From: an uncultured Bacteroidia bacterium
GTDB taxonomy: Bacteria > Bacteroidota > Bacteroidia > Bacteroidales > UBA932
Assembly: GCA_902780455.1 (NCBI GenBank)
Contig: CACZFO010000003.1
Span: forward strand, 1 to 64,000
Direction: 5' to 3'
DNA length: 64,000 nucleotides
In this document: positions 23,422 through 32,326 of the stretch, piece by piece
Layout of the letters: each line of letters starts with the position of its first letter
How positions within the stretch are numbered: position 1 is the stretch's first letter
The notes under the pieces: generated by a model
What the model was told of the DNA's origin: nothing
The model's input: the letters and a program-made list of their open reading frames with translations, nothing else
Databases searched by the model: none
Made by a program: the position numbers and the translations under genes

Positions 23422-25275
23422 ATGGCAGAGAAATTATTTACTGAGTTTCCTCCCGTTCCTAAACAGGTCTGGGAAGATGCTATAATCAAGGATTTGAAAG
23501 GTGCCGACTATCAGAAGAAACTGGTATGGAGGACTATGGAAGGATTTTCCGTACAGCCTTACTACCGCGCAGAAGACCTTAAGGATCTTAAGGAAGTTGG
23601 CGGAATGGCAGGAGAGTTCCCTTTCATCAGAGGCACCAAGGATGATAACAACTGGCTGATCAGGCAGGATTACCTTGTAGGCAACGACTTCAAGGCAGCC
23701 AACGCCCTGGCCCTGGACGGAATGATGAAGGGAGTAACCGCTCCCGGCTTTGACCTGAGCCAGACAGAGAAGGTTCTAAAGGCAGACATGAAGGCTCTCC
23801 TTAAAGGAATCGAGCTCAAGGCCGTTGAAGTAAACTTCAAGGGATGCAATGACCTTTCAGTTCTCAGGAATTTCATCGCGATAGTAAAGGAAAGCGGTGT
23901 AAAACCTTCTGCAGTAAGGGCTTCATTTGACTATGACCCTCTGAAGGTGATGAACACTACAGGCGTTTACAGCAAGGCAGATGCAGTAAAACTCCTTGTA
24001 AAGGCTGTTGAACTGGTTAAGGAATACCCTAATATCACTGTAGTAGGAGTTTATTCTTACGCATTCAACGACGCCGGCAGCAACATCACCCAGGAACTTG
24101 CCTACGGCATGAACATGGGCAGCGAGTACCTCAACCTCCTCCAGGATGCAGGAGTAAGCGTAGATGAGGCTGCAAGAAGGATGAAGTTCACCGTTTCCAT
24201 CAGCGGCAACTACTTCATGGAAATTGCAAAGTTCCGTGCTGCAAGACTCCTCTGGGCCAACATAGTAAAGGCTTACGGAGCCAAGAAGGCAGACAGCTGC
24301 AAGATCAAGGTCCATGCAGTTACAAGCGCCTGGAACCAGACCGTTTACGATCCATACGTAAATATGCTCAGAGACACTACCGAGGCCATGAGCGGTGCAA
24401 TCGGCGGAGTAGACTCAATGGAAGTACTGCCTTTTGACCACGCATACAAGAAACCTGGCGAATTCTCCAACAGGATTGCACGTAACGTACAGAGCCTGCT
24501 GCTTTACGAGAGCCACTTCAACAAGGTAGTTGACCCGGCCGCCGGTTCTTATTACGTTGAAGAACTCACAGACGCCGTAGCCAAGACATCTTGGGACCTG
24601 TTCAACTCAATAGAGAAGGCAGGCGGTTATGTAGAGGCATTCAAGGCTGAAAAGATTCAGGACAGCATCAAGGAAACTTCCCTCAAGAGAGATTCCAACA
24701 TTGCTACCAGAAGAGATACCCTCCTTGGAACCAACCAGTTCCCTAACTTCACCGAGGTTGTGGAGAAAGAGGTTACCAAGAAGACCGTTACCCGCAAGGC
24801 AGCTCCTAAGAAGAAGGCCGGAATGGTCGGCCGTCCTCTCGAGGTTTACAGAGGCGCCATGGCCTTTGAGGAACTCAGGTTCAAGACAGACAAGGCTGCA
24901 AAACGCCCTGTGGCATTCATGGTTACATACGGTAACCTTGCAATGTGCCGTGCAAGAGCCCAGTTTGCCTGCAACTTCTTTGCAGTAGCCGGATTCCAGG
25001 TAGTTGACAACAACCGTTTCAGCTCTCCTGAGGAAGGTGCAAAGGCAGCCCTCAAGGCAAAGGCAGACATCATCGTAGCATGCTCTTCTGATGACGAATA
25101 CGCAGTTGAGGTTCCTCAGATTGCCAAGATCGTCGGCAAGAAGGGTATCGTAGTTGTAGCAGGTGACCCTGCATGCAAGGACGAACTCATCGGAAAGGGT
25201 ATCGAGAACTTCATCAGCGTTCGCAGCAACGTTCTCGAGACTCTGAAAGCTTATCAGGAAAAACTTATCAAATAA
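23422..25275 (+). CDS. mutA: Methylmalonyl-CoA mutase small subunit
   Basis: 617 residues. Barrel domain (about 1-450) with FTVSISGNYFMEIAKFRAARLLW, then a Lys/Pro/Ala-rich linker and a C-terminal B12-fold domain. That domain lacks the cobalt-ligating DxHxxG motif, which is normal for the non-catalytic small subunit of heterodimeric mutases. With MutB it interconverts succinyl-CoA and (R)-methylmalonyl-CoA in the propionate branch of fermentation. mutB follows after 15 bases. Confidence 0.96.
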   Translation: MAEKLFTEFPPVPKQVWEDAIIKDLKGADYQKKLVWRTMEGFSVQPYYRAEDLKDLKEVGGMAGEFPFIRGTKDDNNWLIRQDYLVGNDFKAANALALDGMMKGVTAPGFDLSQTEKVLKADMKALLKGIELKAVEVNFKGCNDLSVLRNFIAIVKESGVKPSAVRASFDYDPLKVMNTTGVYSKADAVKLLVKAVELVKEYPNITVVGVYSYAFNDAGSNITQELAYGMNMGSEYLNLLQDAGVSVDEAARRMKFTVSISGNYFMEIAKFRAARLLWANIVKAYGAKKADSCKIKVHAVTSAWNQTVYDPYVNMLRDTTEAMSGAIGGVDSMEVLPFDHAYKKPGEFSNRIARNVQSLLLYESHFNKVVDPAAGSYYVEELTDAVAKTSWDLFNSIEKAGGYVEAFKAEKIQDSIKETSLKRDSNIATRRDTLLGTNQFPNFTEVVEKEVTKKTVTRKAAPKKKAGMVGRPLEVYRGAMAFEELRFKTDKAAKRPVAFMVTYGNLAMCRARAQFACNFFAVAGFQVVDNNRFSSPEEGAKAALKAKADIIVACSSDDEYAVEVPQIAKIVGKKGIVVVAGDPACKDELIGKGIENFISVRSNVLETLKAYQEKLIK

Positions 25276-25290
25276 GGGGAGGAAAAAGTC

Positions 25291-27435
25291 ATGCGTCCAA
25301 AATTCAACGATTTAGTATATAAGTCAGCTGCAAAGCCTGCAGCAAAGAAGGGTGCAGCAAAGAAGGAAGTTCTTTGGAATACCCCTGAAAAGATAGCAGT
25401 AAAGACAAACTATACGGCCAAAGACCTGGAAGGAATGGAGCACCTGCACTATGCAGCCGGTGTTGCACCTTTCCTCAGAGGCCCTTACAGCACAATGTAC
25501 GTGCAGAAACCTTGGACCGTACGCCAGTACGCAGGTTTCTCCACAGCAGAAGAGTCAAACGCATTCTACAGAAGGAACCTGGCCGCAGGTCAGAAAGGTC
25601 TTTCCGTTGCATTTGACCTTCCTACCCACAGAGGCTACAACGCAGATAACCCAAGAGTTGTAGGCGACGTAGGAAAGGCTGGTGTAAGCATCTGCTCCGT
25701 AGAGGACATGAAGATTCTGTTTGACCAGATTCCTCTTGGAAAGATGTCTGTTTCCATGACAATGAACGGAGCCGTTCTCCCTATCATGGCCTTCTACATC
25801 GTAGCAGGTCTGGAGCAGGGCGTAAAGCTCGAGGAAATGGCCGGAACAATCCAGAATGACATCCTCAAGGAGTTCATGGTCCGCAACACATACATCTACC
25901 CTCCTGAGTTCTCAATGAGGATCATCGGCGACATCTTTGCCTACACTTCACAGTTCATGCCTAAGTTCAACTCCATCTCCATCTCCGGCTACCACATGCA
26001 GGAAGCAGGTGCTACCAACGACATAGAGATGGCCTACACCCTTGCAGACGGTCTGGAATATCTCCGTACCGGTATCAAGGCCGGCATACCTGTAGACAAG
26101 TTTGCTCCTCGTCTGTCATTCTTCTGGGCTATCGGAACCAACCACTTCATGGAAATAGCCAAGATGAGAGCAGCCAGGATGCTTTGGGCAAAGATCGTAA
26201 AGCAGTTCAATCCTGAAAATCCTAAGAGCTTGAGTCTGAGAACCCACTGCCAGACTTCAGGATGGAGCCTTACCGAGCAGGATCCTTTCAACAATGTTGC
26301 CAGGACATGTATCGAGGCCATGGGAGCCGCACTGGGACACACCCAGAGTCTGCACACCAACGCTCTTGACGAGGCTATCGCACTGCCTACCGATTTCTCC
26401 GCACGTATTGCAAGAAACACCCAGATCTACATCCAGCAGGAAACCCAGATATGCCGTTCAATCGACCCATGGGCAGGTTCCTACTACATTGAGAGCCTTA
26501 CCAACGAACTGGCTCACAAGGCATGGGAGCACATCCAGGAAGTTGAGAAGCTCGGCGGTATGGCAAAGGCCATCGAGACCGGTATTCCTAAGCTGAGGAT
26601 CGAAGAGGCTGCTGCAAGAAAGCAGGCCAGAATTGACTCAGGCGAAGAGACCATCATCGGCCTCAACCGCTACCGTCTTGATCATGAGGACCCTATCAAG
26701 ATCCTTGACATCGACAACACCAAGGTTCGCCAGCAGCAGGTTGCACGTCTGGAGAAGCTTTACAAGACAAGAGACAACGAAAAAGTTAAACAGTGTCTGG
26801 CCGCTATCACCGAGGCTGTAAGGACCAAGAAGGGCAACCTGCTTGCACTTGCAGTTGAGGCAGCAAAGGCAAGGGCATCTCTGGGAGAGATTTCCGACGC
26901 TTGCGAAGAGGTAGTAGGAAGATACACAGCAAAGATCCGTATGAATGTAGGTGTCTACTCATCAGAGGTTAAGAAAGACAGCGAGTTCGAGAAAGCAAAG
27001 AAGATGGTTGCCGCCTTTGCAAAGAAGGAAGGAAGACAGCCTCGTATCATGATTGCAAAACTCGGACAGGACGGTCACGACAGAGGAGCAAAGGTTGTTG
27101 CCACCGGTTATGCAGACTGTGGATTTGACGTGGATATGGGACCTCTGTTCCAGACTCCTGCAGAAGCAGCAAAGCAGGCTGTTGAGAACGACGTTCACGT
27201 AGTTGGCGTTTCTTCTCTTGCAGCAGGTCACAAGACCCTGGTTCCTCAGATCATCGCCGAGCTGAAGAAACTTGGCAGAGAGGATATAATCGTGGTAGCA
27301 GGAGGTGTCATCCCTGCTCAGGACTATGATGCTCTCTACAAGGCTGGTGCAGCTGCAATCTTCGGCCCTGGTACCAGAATCTCCTATGCAGTCATCAAGA
27401 TGATGGAGCTTCTGAACCAGAGGTTTGAGAAGTAG
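25291..27435 (+). CDS. mutB: Methylmalonyl-CoA mutase large subunit
   Basis: 714 residues. The catalytic barrel contains the substrate-binding stretch [20 protein letters not shown]. The C-terminal domain (after about 575) carries [18 protein letters not shown], where the His is the lower ligand of adenosylcobalamin. A purine-rich GGGGAGG lies just before the ATG. The last about 70 coding bases recur in diverged form at 28971-29040, beyond the serpin gene. The coenzyme requirement ties it to the adenosyltransferase at 54719 and the B12 uptake loci. Confidence 0.97.
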   Translation: MRPKFNDLVYKSAAKPAAKKGAAKKEVLWNTPEKIAVKTNYTAKDLEGMEHLHYAAGVAPFLRGPYSTMYVQKPWTVRQYAGFSTAEESNAFYRRNLAAGQKGLSVAFDLPTHRGYNADNPRVVGDVGKAGVSICSVEDMKILFDQIPLGKMSVSMTMNGAVLPIMAFYIVAGLEQGVKLEEMAGTIQNDILKEFMVRNTYIYPPEFSMRIIGDIFAYTSQFMPKFNSISISGYHMQEAGATNDIEMAYTLADGLEYLRTGIKAGIPVDKFAPRLSFFWAIGTNHFMEIAKMRAARMLWAKIVKQFNPENPKSLSLRTHCQTSGWSLTEQDPFNNVARTCIEAMGAALGHTQSLHTNALDEAIALPTDFSARIARNTQIYIQQETQICRSIDPWAGSYYIESLTNELAHKAWEHIQEVEKLGGMAKAIETGIPKLRIEEAAARKQARIDSGEETIIGLNRYRLDHEDPIKILDIDNTKVRQQQVARLEKLYKTRDNEKVKQCLAAITEAVRTKKGNLLALAVEAAKARASLGEISDACEEVVGRYTAKIRMNVGVYSSEVKKDSEFEKAKKMVAAFAKKEGRQPRIMIAKLGQDGHDRGAKVVATGYADCGFDVDMGPLFQTPAEAAKQAVENDVHVVGVSSLAAGHKTLVPQIIAELKKLGREDIIVVAGGVIPAQDYDALYKAGAAAIFGPGTRISYAVIKMMELLNQRFEK

Positions 27436-27453
27436 GGCACTCCGTTTTAACTT

Positions 27454-27488
27454 AAAAAGGCCAGGCTGAATCATAGCCTGGCCTTTTT
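27454..27488. terminator. Bidirectional terminator between mutB and serpin gene
   Basis: Perfect 14-bp stem (AAAAAGGCCAGGCT / AGCCTGGCCTTTTT) with a 7-base loop. A-tract on one side and T-tract on the other let it serve both convergent genes. Confidence 0.92.
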
Positions 27489-27507
27489 AATATCCATCTG
27501 AAAGAAA

Positions 27508-28746
27508 TTACTTTCCGGTATATTTTCCAGCAAACAGGACTGTGCGTGTACTATTCTCTACTATAAGATATACAAACGGCCTGTCTGCATGAAAGACAGC
27601 GTTTGGTTGAGAATGCGAAGCAGTATACCCCATTTTCCCCACGGAAACAGTAGCAGCTTCCGTGCCTTTTTCATCAACCTTTATGGCGGAACTCTGTTTG
27701 ATCAGAGAAAAACATGAAGGTGTCTTGAACATGGACTTGAAATTAGCTTTCAGTGGGTTGAAACAGTCCGGCATACCCATTTCAGACAATACATAGTTGA
27801 GTTCTATATCAAACTTGGTTTCAAACCTTGGAAGCCACAAATCCACCCTAAGACCCTGCCACGTTTTGAAAATGGAACGCAAATCACCGCTTTTGAGAAA
27901 TCCGGTAACATCAGCAATGCTCTTGCCTGCAGACGGAAGTATTGCCAGAAAAGAAAAAGCATTGTTGCCATAATCCAAACCAACCATACTGAAATCTTCA
28001 TTTTCAAAATAGGGCAAAGTAAGAAGCTTGGCCATCATAGGAATTTTTACAGTTCCGCCATCTTCAAGTGAGAATATGCGCTCTGTCGTCCGAGATTTAT
28101 CAAACGGATTGGACCACGTGCTCATAAAATACATAGCATTAAGAAGTACAGCCTTCTCATCTCCAGACAAATTGTTCAGAATTTCAGGGACAAGACCCTT
28201 GGTGTGTTTTGAGCACCAGGAATTTATCTTGCTTAAAGTTGCCTTGTCAGAAAAGTTTACCTTGGATACTTCGGCCTGGTAGTAATCCTTCACTATCTTC
28301 TGGTATGTTTCTAAAATCGGCGCGTCATTACTGGCATACACTGCATTAGCAAAAGCCAGTGTTGTTTTTTTATCAAGAGACGGAAGTTGTTTGAGCAAAG
28401 ACTGGACATATTGGTTTACAGCATCAGTCTGACCAGCTCCAAAACCAAGAACCTTGCATATCTGTTCTGCGGTTTCTCCCTGCGCTCCGTTGAGAGCCAT
28501 ACCGAGAAGATACTGCATGCTGATAGGAGAAATGACAATACTTTTATCAGTTGACGAGCTTACCTTATCAAACAGCTCAAAGGCAAATGCATTGCCCGAA
28601 TTGGCAAAACTTTTCTGTTGCTCGCTCAACGACAATTTTATTCTTGGATTGTCCTCAAGAGATTCCGTTTCCTGATCATTTTTGCTACAGGAGAATAAAA
28701 CAGCAAAAACAGAAAGAGAGGCAAAAATAAAGACCAATTTTTTCAT
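27508..28746 (-). CDS. Serpin-family lipoprotein, protease inhibitor
   Basis: 412 residues from the ATG at 28746, with a lipoprotein signal (VLFSC). The body is a complete serpin; the hinge EKGTEAATVSV and the C-terminal FHADRPFVYLIVENSTRTVLFAGKY are typical. By hinge counting, P1 is near the Thr or Tyr of GKMGYTASH, which suggests chymotrypsin- or elastase-like targets; this is uncertain by one or two residues. Related surface serpins of Bacteroidota, e.g. miropin of Tannerella, inhibit host and own proteases. The gene is AT-richer than mutB and lies between mutB and a second copy of mutB's 3' end, a sign of recent insertion. Confidence 0.93.
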   Translation of the reverse strand: MKKLVFIFASLSVFAVLFSCSKNDQETESLEDNPRIKLSLSEQQKSFANSGNAFAFELFDKVSSSTDKSIVISPISMQYLLGMALNGAQGETAEQICKVLGFGAGQTDAVNQYVQSLLKQLPSLDKKTTLAFANAVYASNDAPILETYQKIVKDYYQAEVSKVNFSDKATLSKINSWCSKHTKGLVPEILNNLSGDEKAVLLNAMYFMSTWSNPFDKSRTTERIFSLEDGGTVKIPMMAKLLTLPYFENEDFSMVGLDYGNNAFSFLAILPSAGKSIADVTGFLKSGDLRSIFKTWQGLRVDLWLPRFETKFDIELNYVLSEMGMPDCFNPLKANFKSMFKTPSCFSLIKQSSAIKVDEKGTEAATVSVGKMGYTASHSQPNAVFHADRPFVYLIVENSTRTVLFAGKYTGK

Positions 28747-28890
28747 AATCAGAATATTTATATTAGTTCTTTCTTCTAAAATTATACAGCATACTATCAA
28801 ATACAGTATAGTTATAGTTATCTGTTTCCCAACTCATACTTGAATAGCCCTCGGTGACATAATATAGACTAGAAAAATCTAATCCATATA

Positions 28891-28921
28891 CAAATGTAAT
28901 TTATTGTTTCCATAGAACAAA
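28891..28921 (-). promoter_or_regulatory. Serpin promoter with canonical -33 and -7
   Basis: On the minus strand TTTG (28918-28921), 19 bases, TACATTTG (28891-28898). This gives a leader of about 140 bases before the serpin ATG, longer than for most genes here. Confidence 0.65.
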
Positions 28922-28970
28922 ATAAGTGCCACAGACAAAAATGGATACATGTTCAGGATGACTGCTTCAT

Positions 28971-29056
28971 CCCTGGTACTAGAATCTCCTATGCAGTCAT
29001 CAAGATGATGGAGCTTCTGAACCAGAGGTTCGAGAAATAATGTGTACTCCGTTTTA
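28971..29056 (+). pseudogene. Duplicate remnant of the mutB 3' end
   Basis: 86 bases aligned with 27366-27450. The match runs through the last 23 codons and stop of mutB and into the following ACTCCGTTTTAA. All coding differences seen are third-position and silent (ACC/ACT, TTT/TTC, AAG/AAA, TAG/TAA). It has no start and no upstream coding sequence. It marks a recombination boundary: the serpin segment lies between two mutB ends. It is followed by the promoter of the esterase gene. Confidence 0.9.
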
Positions 29057-29080
29057 ATAATTATGACTCCATTTTCTTTG

Positions 29081-29088
29081 TATCTTTG
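29081..29088 (+). promoter_or_regulatory. -7 box TATCTTTG for the esterase gene
   Basis: Lies 23 bases upstream of the ATG at 29112, just past the mutB remnant. The rest of the 28747-29111 gap holds the serpin promoter and the remnant. Confidence 0.6.
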
Positions 29089-29111
29089 AAACTGATTAAA
29101 GATTCACGACC

Positions 29112-30626
29112 ATGAGATTTGCAATAACAACTTTTGTTTCTGCGATCATGCTGCTCGGGCATGTTTGCGCATGGGGACAGGGAAAGATAATATCCTTTGA
29201 TTACAAGGCGGATATGGTAAGCGTTTACCCTGGCACTGAGAGAAATATAAAAGTATATGTTCCTCAGCAATATGAACAGGGAAAACCAGCCTGCCTGTTT
29301 GTCGGACTTGACGGCATCATCTGCGATGCGCCCAAGGTCTTTGACAAGCTTATCGCCGAAGGAAAAATGCCGGTAACAATCGGCATCTTCATCCAGCCAG
29401 GCAGGATCAAGGGAAAGGACGGACAGGTAATCCGTTACAACCGTTCCAACGAGTTTGACTTCACGGACGGAAGATTTGCCGGTTTCATAAACGATGAAAT
29501 CATCCCCCTGGCAGAAAAAGAAGCTGGGATTATCATCTCAAAGAACCCCGATGACAGAGGCATATTCGGCCTTTCCAGCGGCGGTATCGCAGCCTTCAAC
29601 GCAGCCTGGATGAGGCCCGACCTTTTCCGCAGGGTATTCAGCGGAGTGGGAACATTCGTCAGCATGAGAGGCGGAAACGACCTGCAGATGTTTGTCCGCA
29701 AGTGCGAACCGAAGCCTCTCAGGATATTCCTCCAGGATGGCAGCAACGATGTGTGGAATGCCACCTTCGGACATTGGTACGAAGCAAACCAGATGCTTTC
29801 CACAGCACTGGACTTTGCCGGTTACGACACCAAGTACGACTGGTCTGATGAGTATCACTCCGGCAACAGGGCAGATGTCATCTTTGAAGAAGTCATGGTC
29901 TGGATGTGGAGAAACTATCCGGAGCCTGTACAAGCCGGAATCACAAAGAATGATTTTCTCAACAAGTATCTTTATCGCGATGGAGAAAAGACTCCTTTCA
30001 ATCCTCTTTCTGTCAGCGGCACAGACCAGTGGGTCAGGGAGGAACAGATAGACATGACCTTGCCTGGCACTTTTACCATAGAAAGCATAGCTCAGGGAAA
30101 TGGAAGGAGCCTGACAAGCAAGCGCACGTATTATTCAGCCGATTATCCGGACGGCAGCTTCACTGCCCTGGAAAAGAGTTTCTTCTGGAACGAGACGGAG
30201 ACTAGCTGCCTCTGGCAGGCTGTAACGGGAGAAAAAAGCCCGCTGACACATGAGCAGAGGTTCTACTGGCTCCACTCCTACGGAAACACCCTCGTATCCA
30301 AGGGCCCCATGGTCTTTGACTCAAAGGGCAACCTTTTTGTCCTCACCGATATCGGCATCCAGGTCTGTGACCAGAACGGAAGGGTGAGGTTCATCCTGGA
30401 GATTCCGGATCAAGTCAGAAAGGCACTTTTGGATGACAACGGCCCTCACTTGCCGGAACTTCAGAAAGATGGCAGTGCAAAAGAATACACGCGCCAGTTG
30501 CTGACGATGTATATCGCTGAGGGAAAGATTATTATTACAGACAGAAAAAGCTTTACCTACAGCCGCCGGCTGAACATTTCTCCTGCAGTCAAAGGACAGA
30601 GGCCGAAGAGCCAGGGACAAGGCTGA
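29112..30626 (+). CDS. Exported esterase-D-like alpha/beta hydrolase
   Basis: 504 residues with a signal peptide (to about residue 23, CAWGQG). Residues 30-280 form an esterase-D/enterochelin-esterase-like hydrolase with nucleophile Ser in GIFGLSSGGIA, an acid in FLQDGSNDVW, and His in SDEYHSGN. The remaining 200 residues resemble a short propeller-like segment (DSKGNLFVLTDIGIQVCDQNGRV), as found after such esterases next to gluconolactonase-like domains. Likely acts on acyl or feruloyl esters of polysaccharides or on ferric-siderophore esters in the periplasm; the choice is open. Confidence 0.8.
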   Translation: MRFAITTFVSAIMLLGHVCAWGQGKIISFDYKADMVSVYPGTERNIKVYVPQQYEQGKPACLFVGLDGIICDAPKVFDKLIAEGKMPVTIGIFIQPGRIKGKDGQVIRYNRSNEFDFTDGRFAGFINDEIIPLAEKEAGIIISKNPDDRGIFGLSSGGIAAFNAAWMRPDLFRRVFSGVGTFVSMRGGNDLQMFVRKCEPKPLRIFLQDGSNDVWNATFGHWYEANQMLSTALDFAGYDTKYDWSDEYHSGNRADVIFEEVMVWMWRNYPEPVQAGITKNDFLNKYLYRDGEKTPFNPLSVSGTDQWVREEQIDMTLPGTFTIESIAQGNGRSLTSKRTYYSADYPDGSFTALEKSFFWNETETSCLWQAVTGEKSPLTHEQRFYWLHSYGNTLVSKGPMVFDSKGNLFVLTDIGIQVCDQNGRVRFILEIPDQVRKALLDDNGPHLPELQKDGSAKEYTRQLLTMYIAEGKIIITDRKSFTYSRRLNISPAVKGQRPKSQGQG

Positions 30627-30644
30627 ATCTAATCAAACTATTGC

Positions 30645-30652
30645 TATATTTG
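30645..30652 (+). promoter_or_regulatory. -7 box TATATTTG for the DUF486 gene
   Basis: Lies 26 bases upstream of the ATG at 30679; a GGAGG at 30667-30671 also precedes that start. Confidence 0.6.
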
Positions 30653-30678
30653 CGCCCTGTTTTAACGGAGGTTCAAAT

Positions 30679-31047
30679 ATGAGCAGAGGTTTGCTTACCA
30701 TACTGCTGTTGATAGTTTCCAACAGCTTCATGACAATGGCCTGGTACGGCCAGTTGAAATTCAAGACCAACACCCTTCTTCCAAGATGGGGGCTGTTTGG
30801 CATCATACTCATCAGCTGGGGCATAGCTTTCTTTGAGTACTGCTTCATGATCCCTGCCAACAGGGTTGGTTTCAAAGACTTGGGAGGACCGTTCTCACTT
30901 GTCCAGCTCAAAGTGATTCAGGAGGTGGTGACAATCACGATTTTTGTGATATTCTCCCTGGTATTCTTCAAGACCCAGAGTTTCAATTACAATCATCTCA
31001 TAGCCTTCATACTGCTGATTGGAGCGGTGTATTTTGTATTCAGATAA
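30679..31047 (+). CDS. DUF486 small membrane protein
   Basis: 122 residues with four predicted helices. NSFMTMAWYGQLKF and FEYCFMIPANRVGF are signatures of the DUF486 family, a distant relative of drug/metabolite transporters. No transported substrate is known for the family. It stands alone between the esterase and GH18 genes with its own promoter and a Shine-Dalgarno-like GGAGG. Confidence 0.85.
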   Translation: MSRGLLTILLLIVSNSFMTMAWYGQLKFKTNTLLPRWGLFGIILISWGIAFFEYCFMIPANRVGFKDLGGPFSLVQLKVIQEVVTITIFVIFSLVFFKTQSFNYNHLIAFILLIGAVYFVFR

Positions 31048-31080
31048 AATCTCTGATTTTATTTTCTTGAGATTATTTGC

Positions 31081-31088
31081 TATTTTTG
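31081..31088 (+). promoter_or_regulatory. -7 box TATTTTTG for the GH18 gene and downstream run
   Basis: Lies 42 bases upstream of the ATG at 31131. Because following genes are separated by 12 bases or overlap, it may drive several of them. Confidence 0.55.
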
Positions 31089-31130
31089 GCGGATTCAGAA
31101 AAAGATTGTTGAACCTGTAATACCAATACC

Positions 31131-32315
31131 ATGAACAATTGCAGATTTTGGATGACCATGCTTGCAGCAGCCGGCTTTGCGCTGACCTCCTGCAGCGGTG
31201 GCGGAAGCAACAGTGAAAAGCCCCTTGACCCGGAGAAGCCTGATACTCCGGTTGCAGAAGAAATAGATCCTCCGATCAACGAACCTTCTGTTGCGCCAAA
31301 AGCCAGGATCAACGACGGAAGGCATGCCACGGCTTACGTCACCTACTACGGCTCCCTTATTCCGGACGCATCCATTATCACCCACATCAACTATGCCTTT
31401 GCGGAATTGTACATGGTGGATGGCGTATACAAGAAATTTGACCTTCAGGGAAGCAAGGCAAGGTTCCAGAACATAGTAAACCTCAAGAAGCTCTACCCTG
31501 ACCTCAAGATATGCATAAGTTTCACCCATGGTGTCGCCAATTCAGACAACAAGCAGGGTGGCAGTTTCTCCGCCCTTTGCAAGAGCGAAGACAACATGAA
31601 AAGGTTTGCCGAAGACTGCCTCAAGTTCCTCCAGGACTACAACCTTGACGGAGTTGACCTGGACTGGGAGTTCCCGGGCCTTTCATGGAGCGGAGCCGCC
31701 TGCGATGTAACTTGTGATACAGACAATTACGTAAAACTTGTAAAGCAGCTCAGGGAAACCTTCGGAGACAAGTACACCATTTCGTATGCCGGATACTGCT
31801 TTGACAAGCAGACAACTACAGGAGGATACAGATACGTGGACATCAAGGCTATGGACGAATACGTAGACTACGTGAACATCATGGCCTACGACTTTGACGC
31901 TGCTCCTCATCACCATTCAGCTCTGGCAGACACCAGGGCCTACAGAGACTGCAACCGTGCCGTTAACGCATACCTCAATGCGGGAGTGGCTCCAAATAAA
32001 CTGGTTCTTGGAATTCCTTTCTACGGAAGGCATTCTTTCAGCACATCCCCTACTGCCTTGTCCTACAAGAGCATCATTAACCTGGACCCTAAGAAATACA
32101 GAAGGAACAAATGGGATCCGGTTGCCAACTGCGCATACGTGGAAACCATGCAGGGAGTGTTCTACATGGGATACGACAATCCTAAGAGCATTGCAGCCAA
32201 GGGAGACTGGGCAAGAAAGAAAGGCCTTCTCGGGCTCATGTACTGGGAATATGACCAGGATGACGCCAAGGGCACACTCCGCACCGCCGTATGGAATGCG
32301 GTAATGACACCATAA
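31131..32315 (+). CDS. GH18-family glycosidase lipoprotein
   Basis: 394 residues. Lipoprotein signal ending LTSC, then a Pro/Glu/Asp-rich spacer, then a GH18 barrel. The catalytic motif DGVDLDWEFPG carries the proton-donor Glu, preceded by KICISFTHG and followed by YVNIMAYDF and GLMYWEYDQDD. All key GH18 residues are present, so it should cleave chitin-type or N-glycan GlcNAc linkages at the cell surface. It cannot be told whether it is a chitinase or an endo-beta-N-acetylglucosaminidase. Confidence 0.9.
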   Translation: MNNCRFWMTMLAAAGFALTSCSGGGSNSEKPLDPEKPDTPVAEEIDPPINEPSVAPKARINDGRHATAYVTYYGSLIPDASIITHINYAFAELYMVDGVYKKFDLQGSKARFQNIVNLKKLYPDLKICISFTHGVANSDNKQGGSFSALCKSEDNMKRFAEDCLKFLQDYNLDGVDLDWEFPGLSWSGAACDVTCDTDNYVKLVKQLRETFGDKYTISYAGYCFDKQTTTGGYRYVDIKAMDEYVDYVNIMAYDFDAAPHHHSALADTRAYRDCNRAVNAYLNAGVAPNKLVLGIPFYGRHSFSTSPTALSYKSIINLDPKKYRRNKWDPVANCAYVETMQGVFYMGYDNPKSIAAKGDWARKKGLLGLMYWEYDQDDAKGTLRTAVWNAVMTP

Positions 32316-32326
32316 ACTTTTAAGAC

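Noticed and set aside
24700-25275. Loss of DxHxxG in the MutA B12-fold domain as evidence of decay
   Set aside because: Normal for the small subunit of heterodimeric methylmalonyl-CoA mutases.
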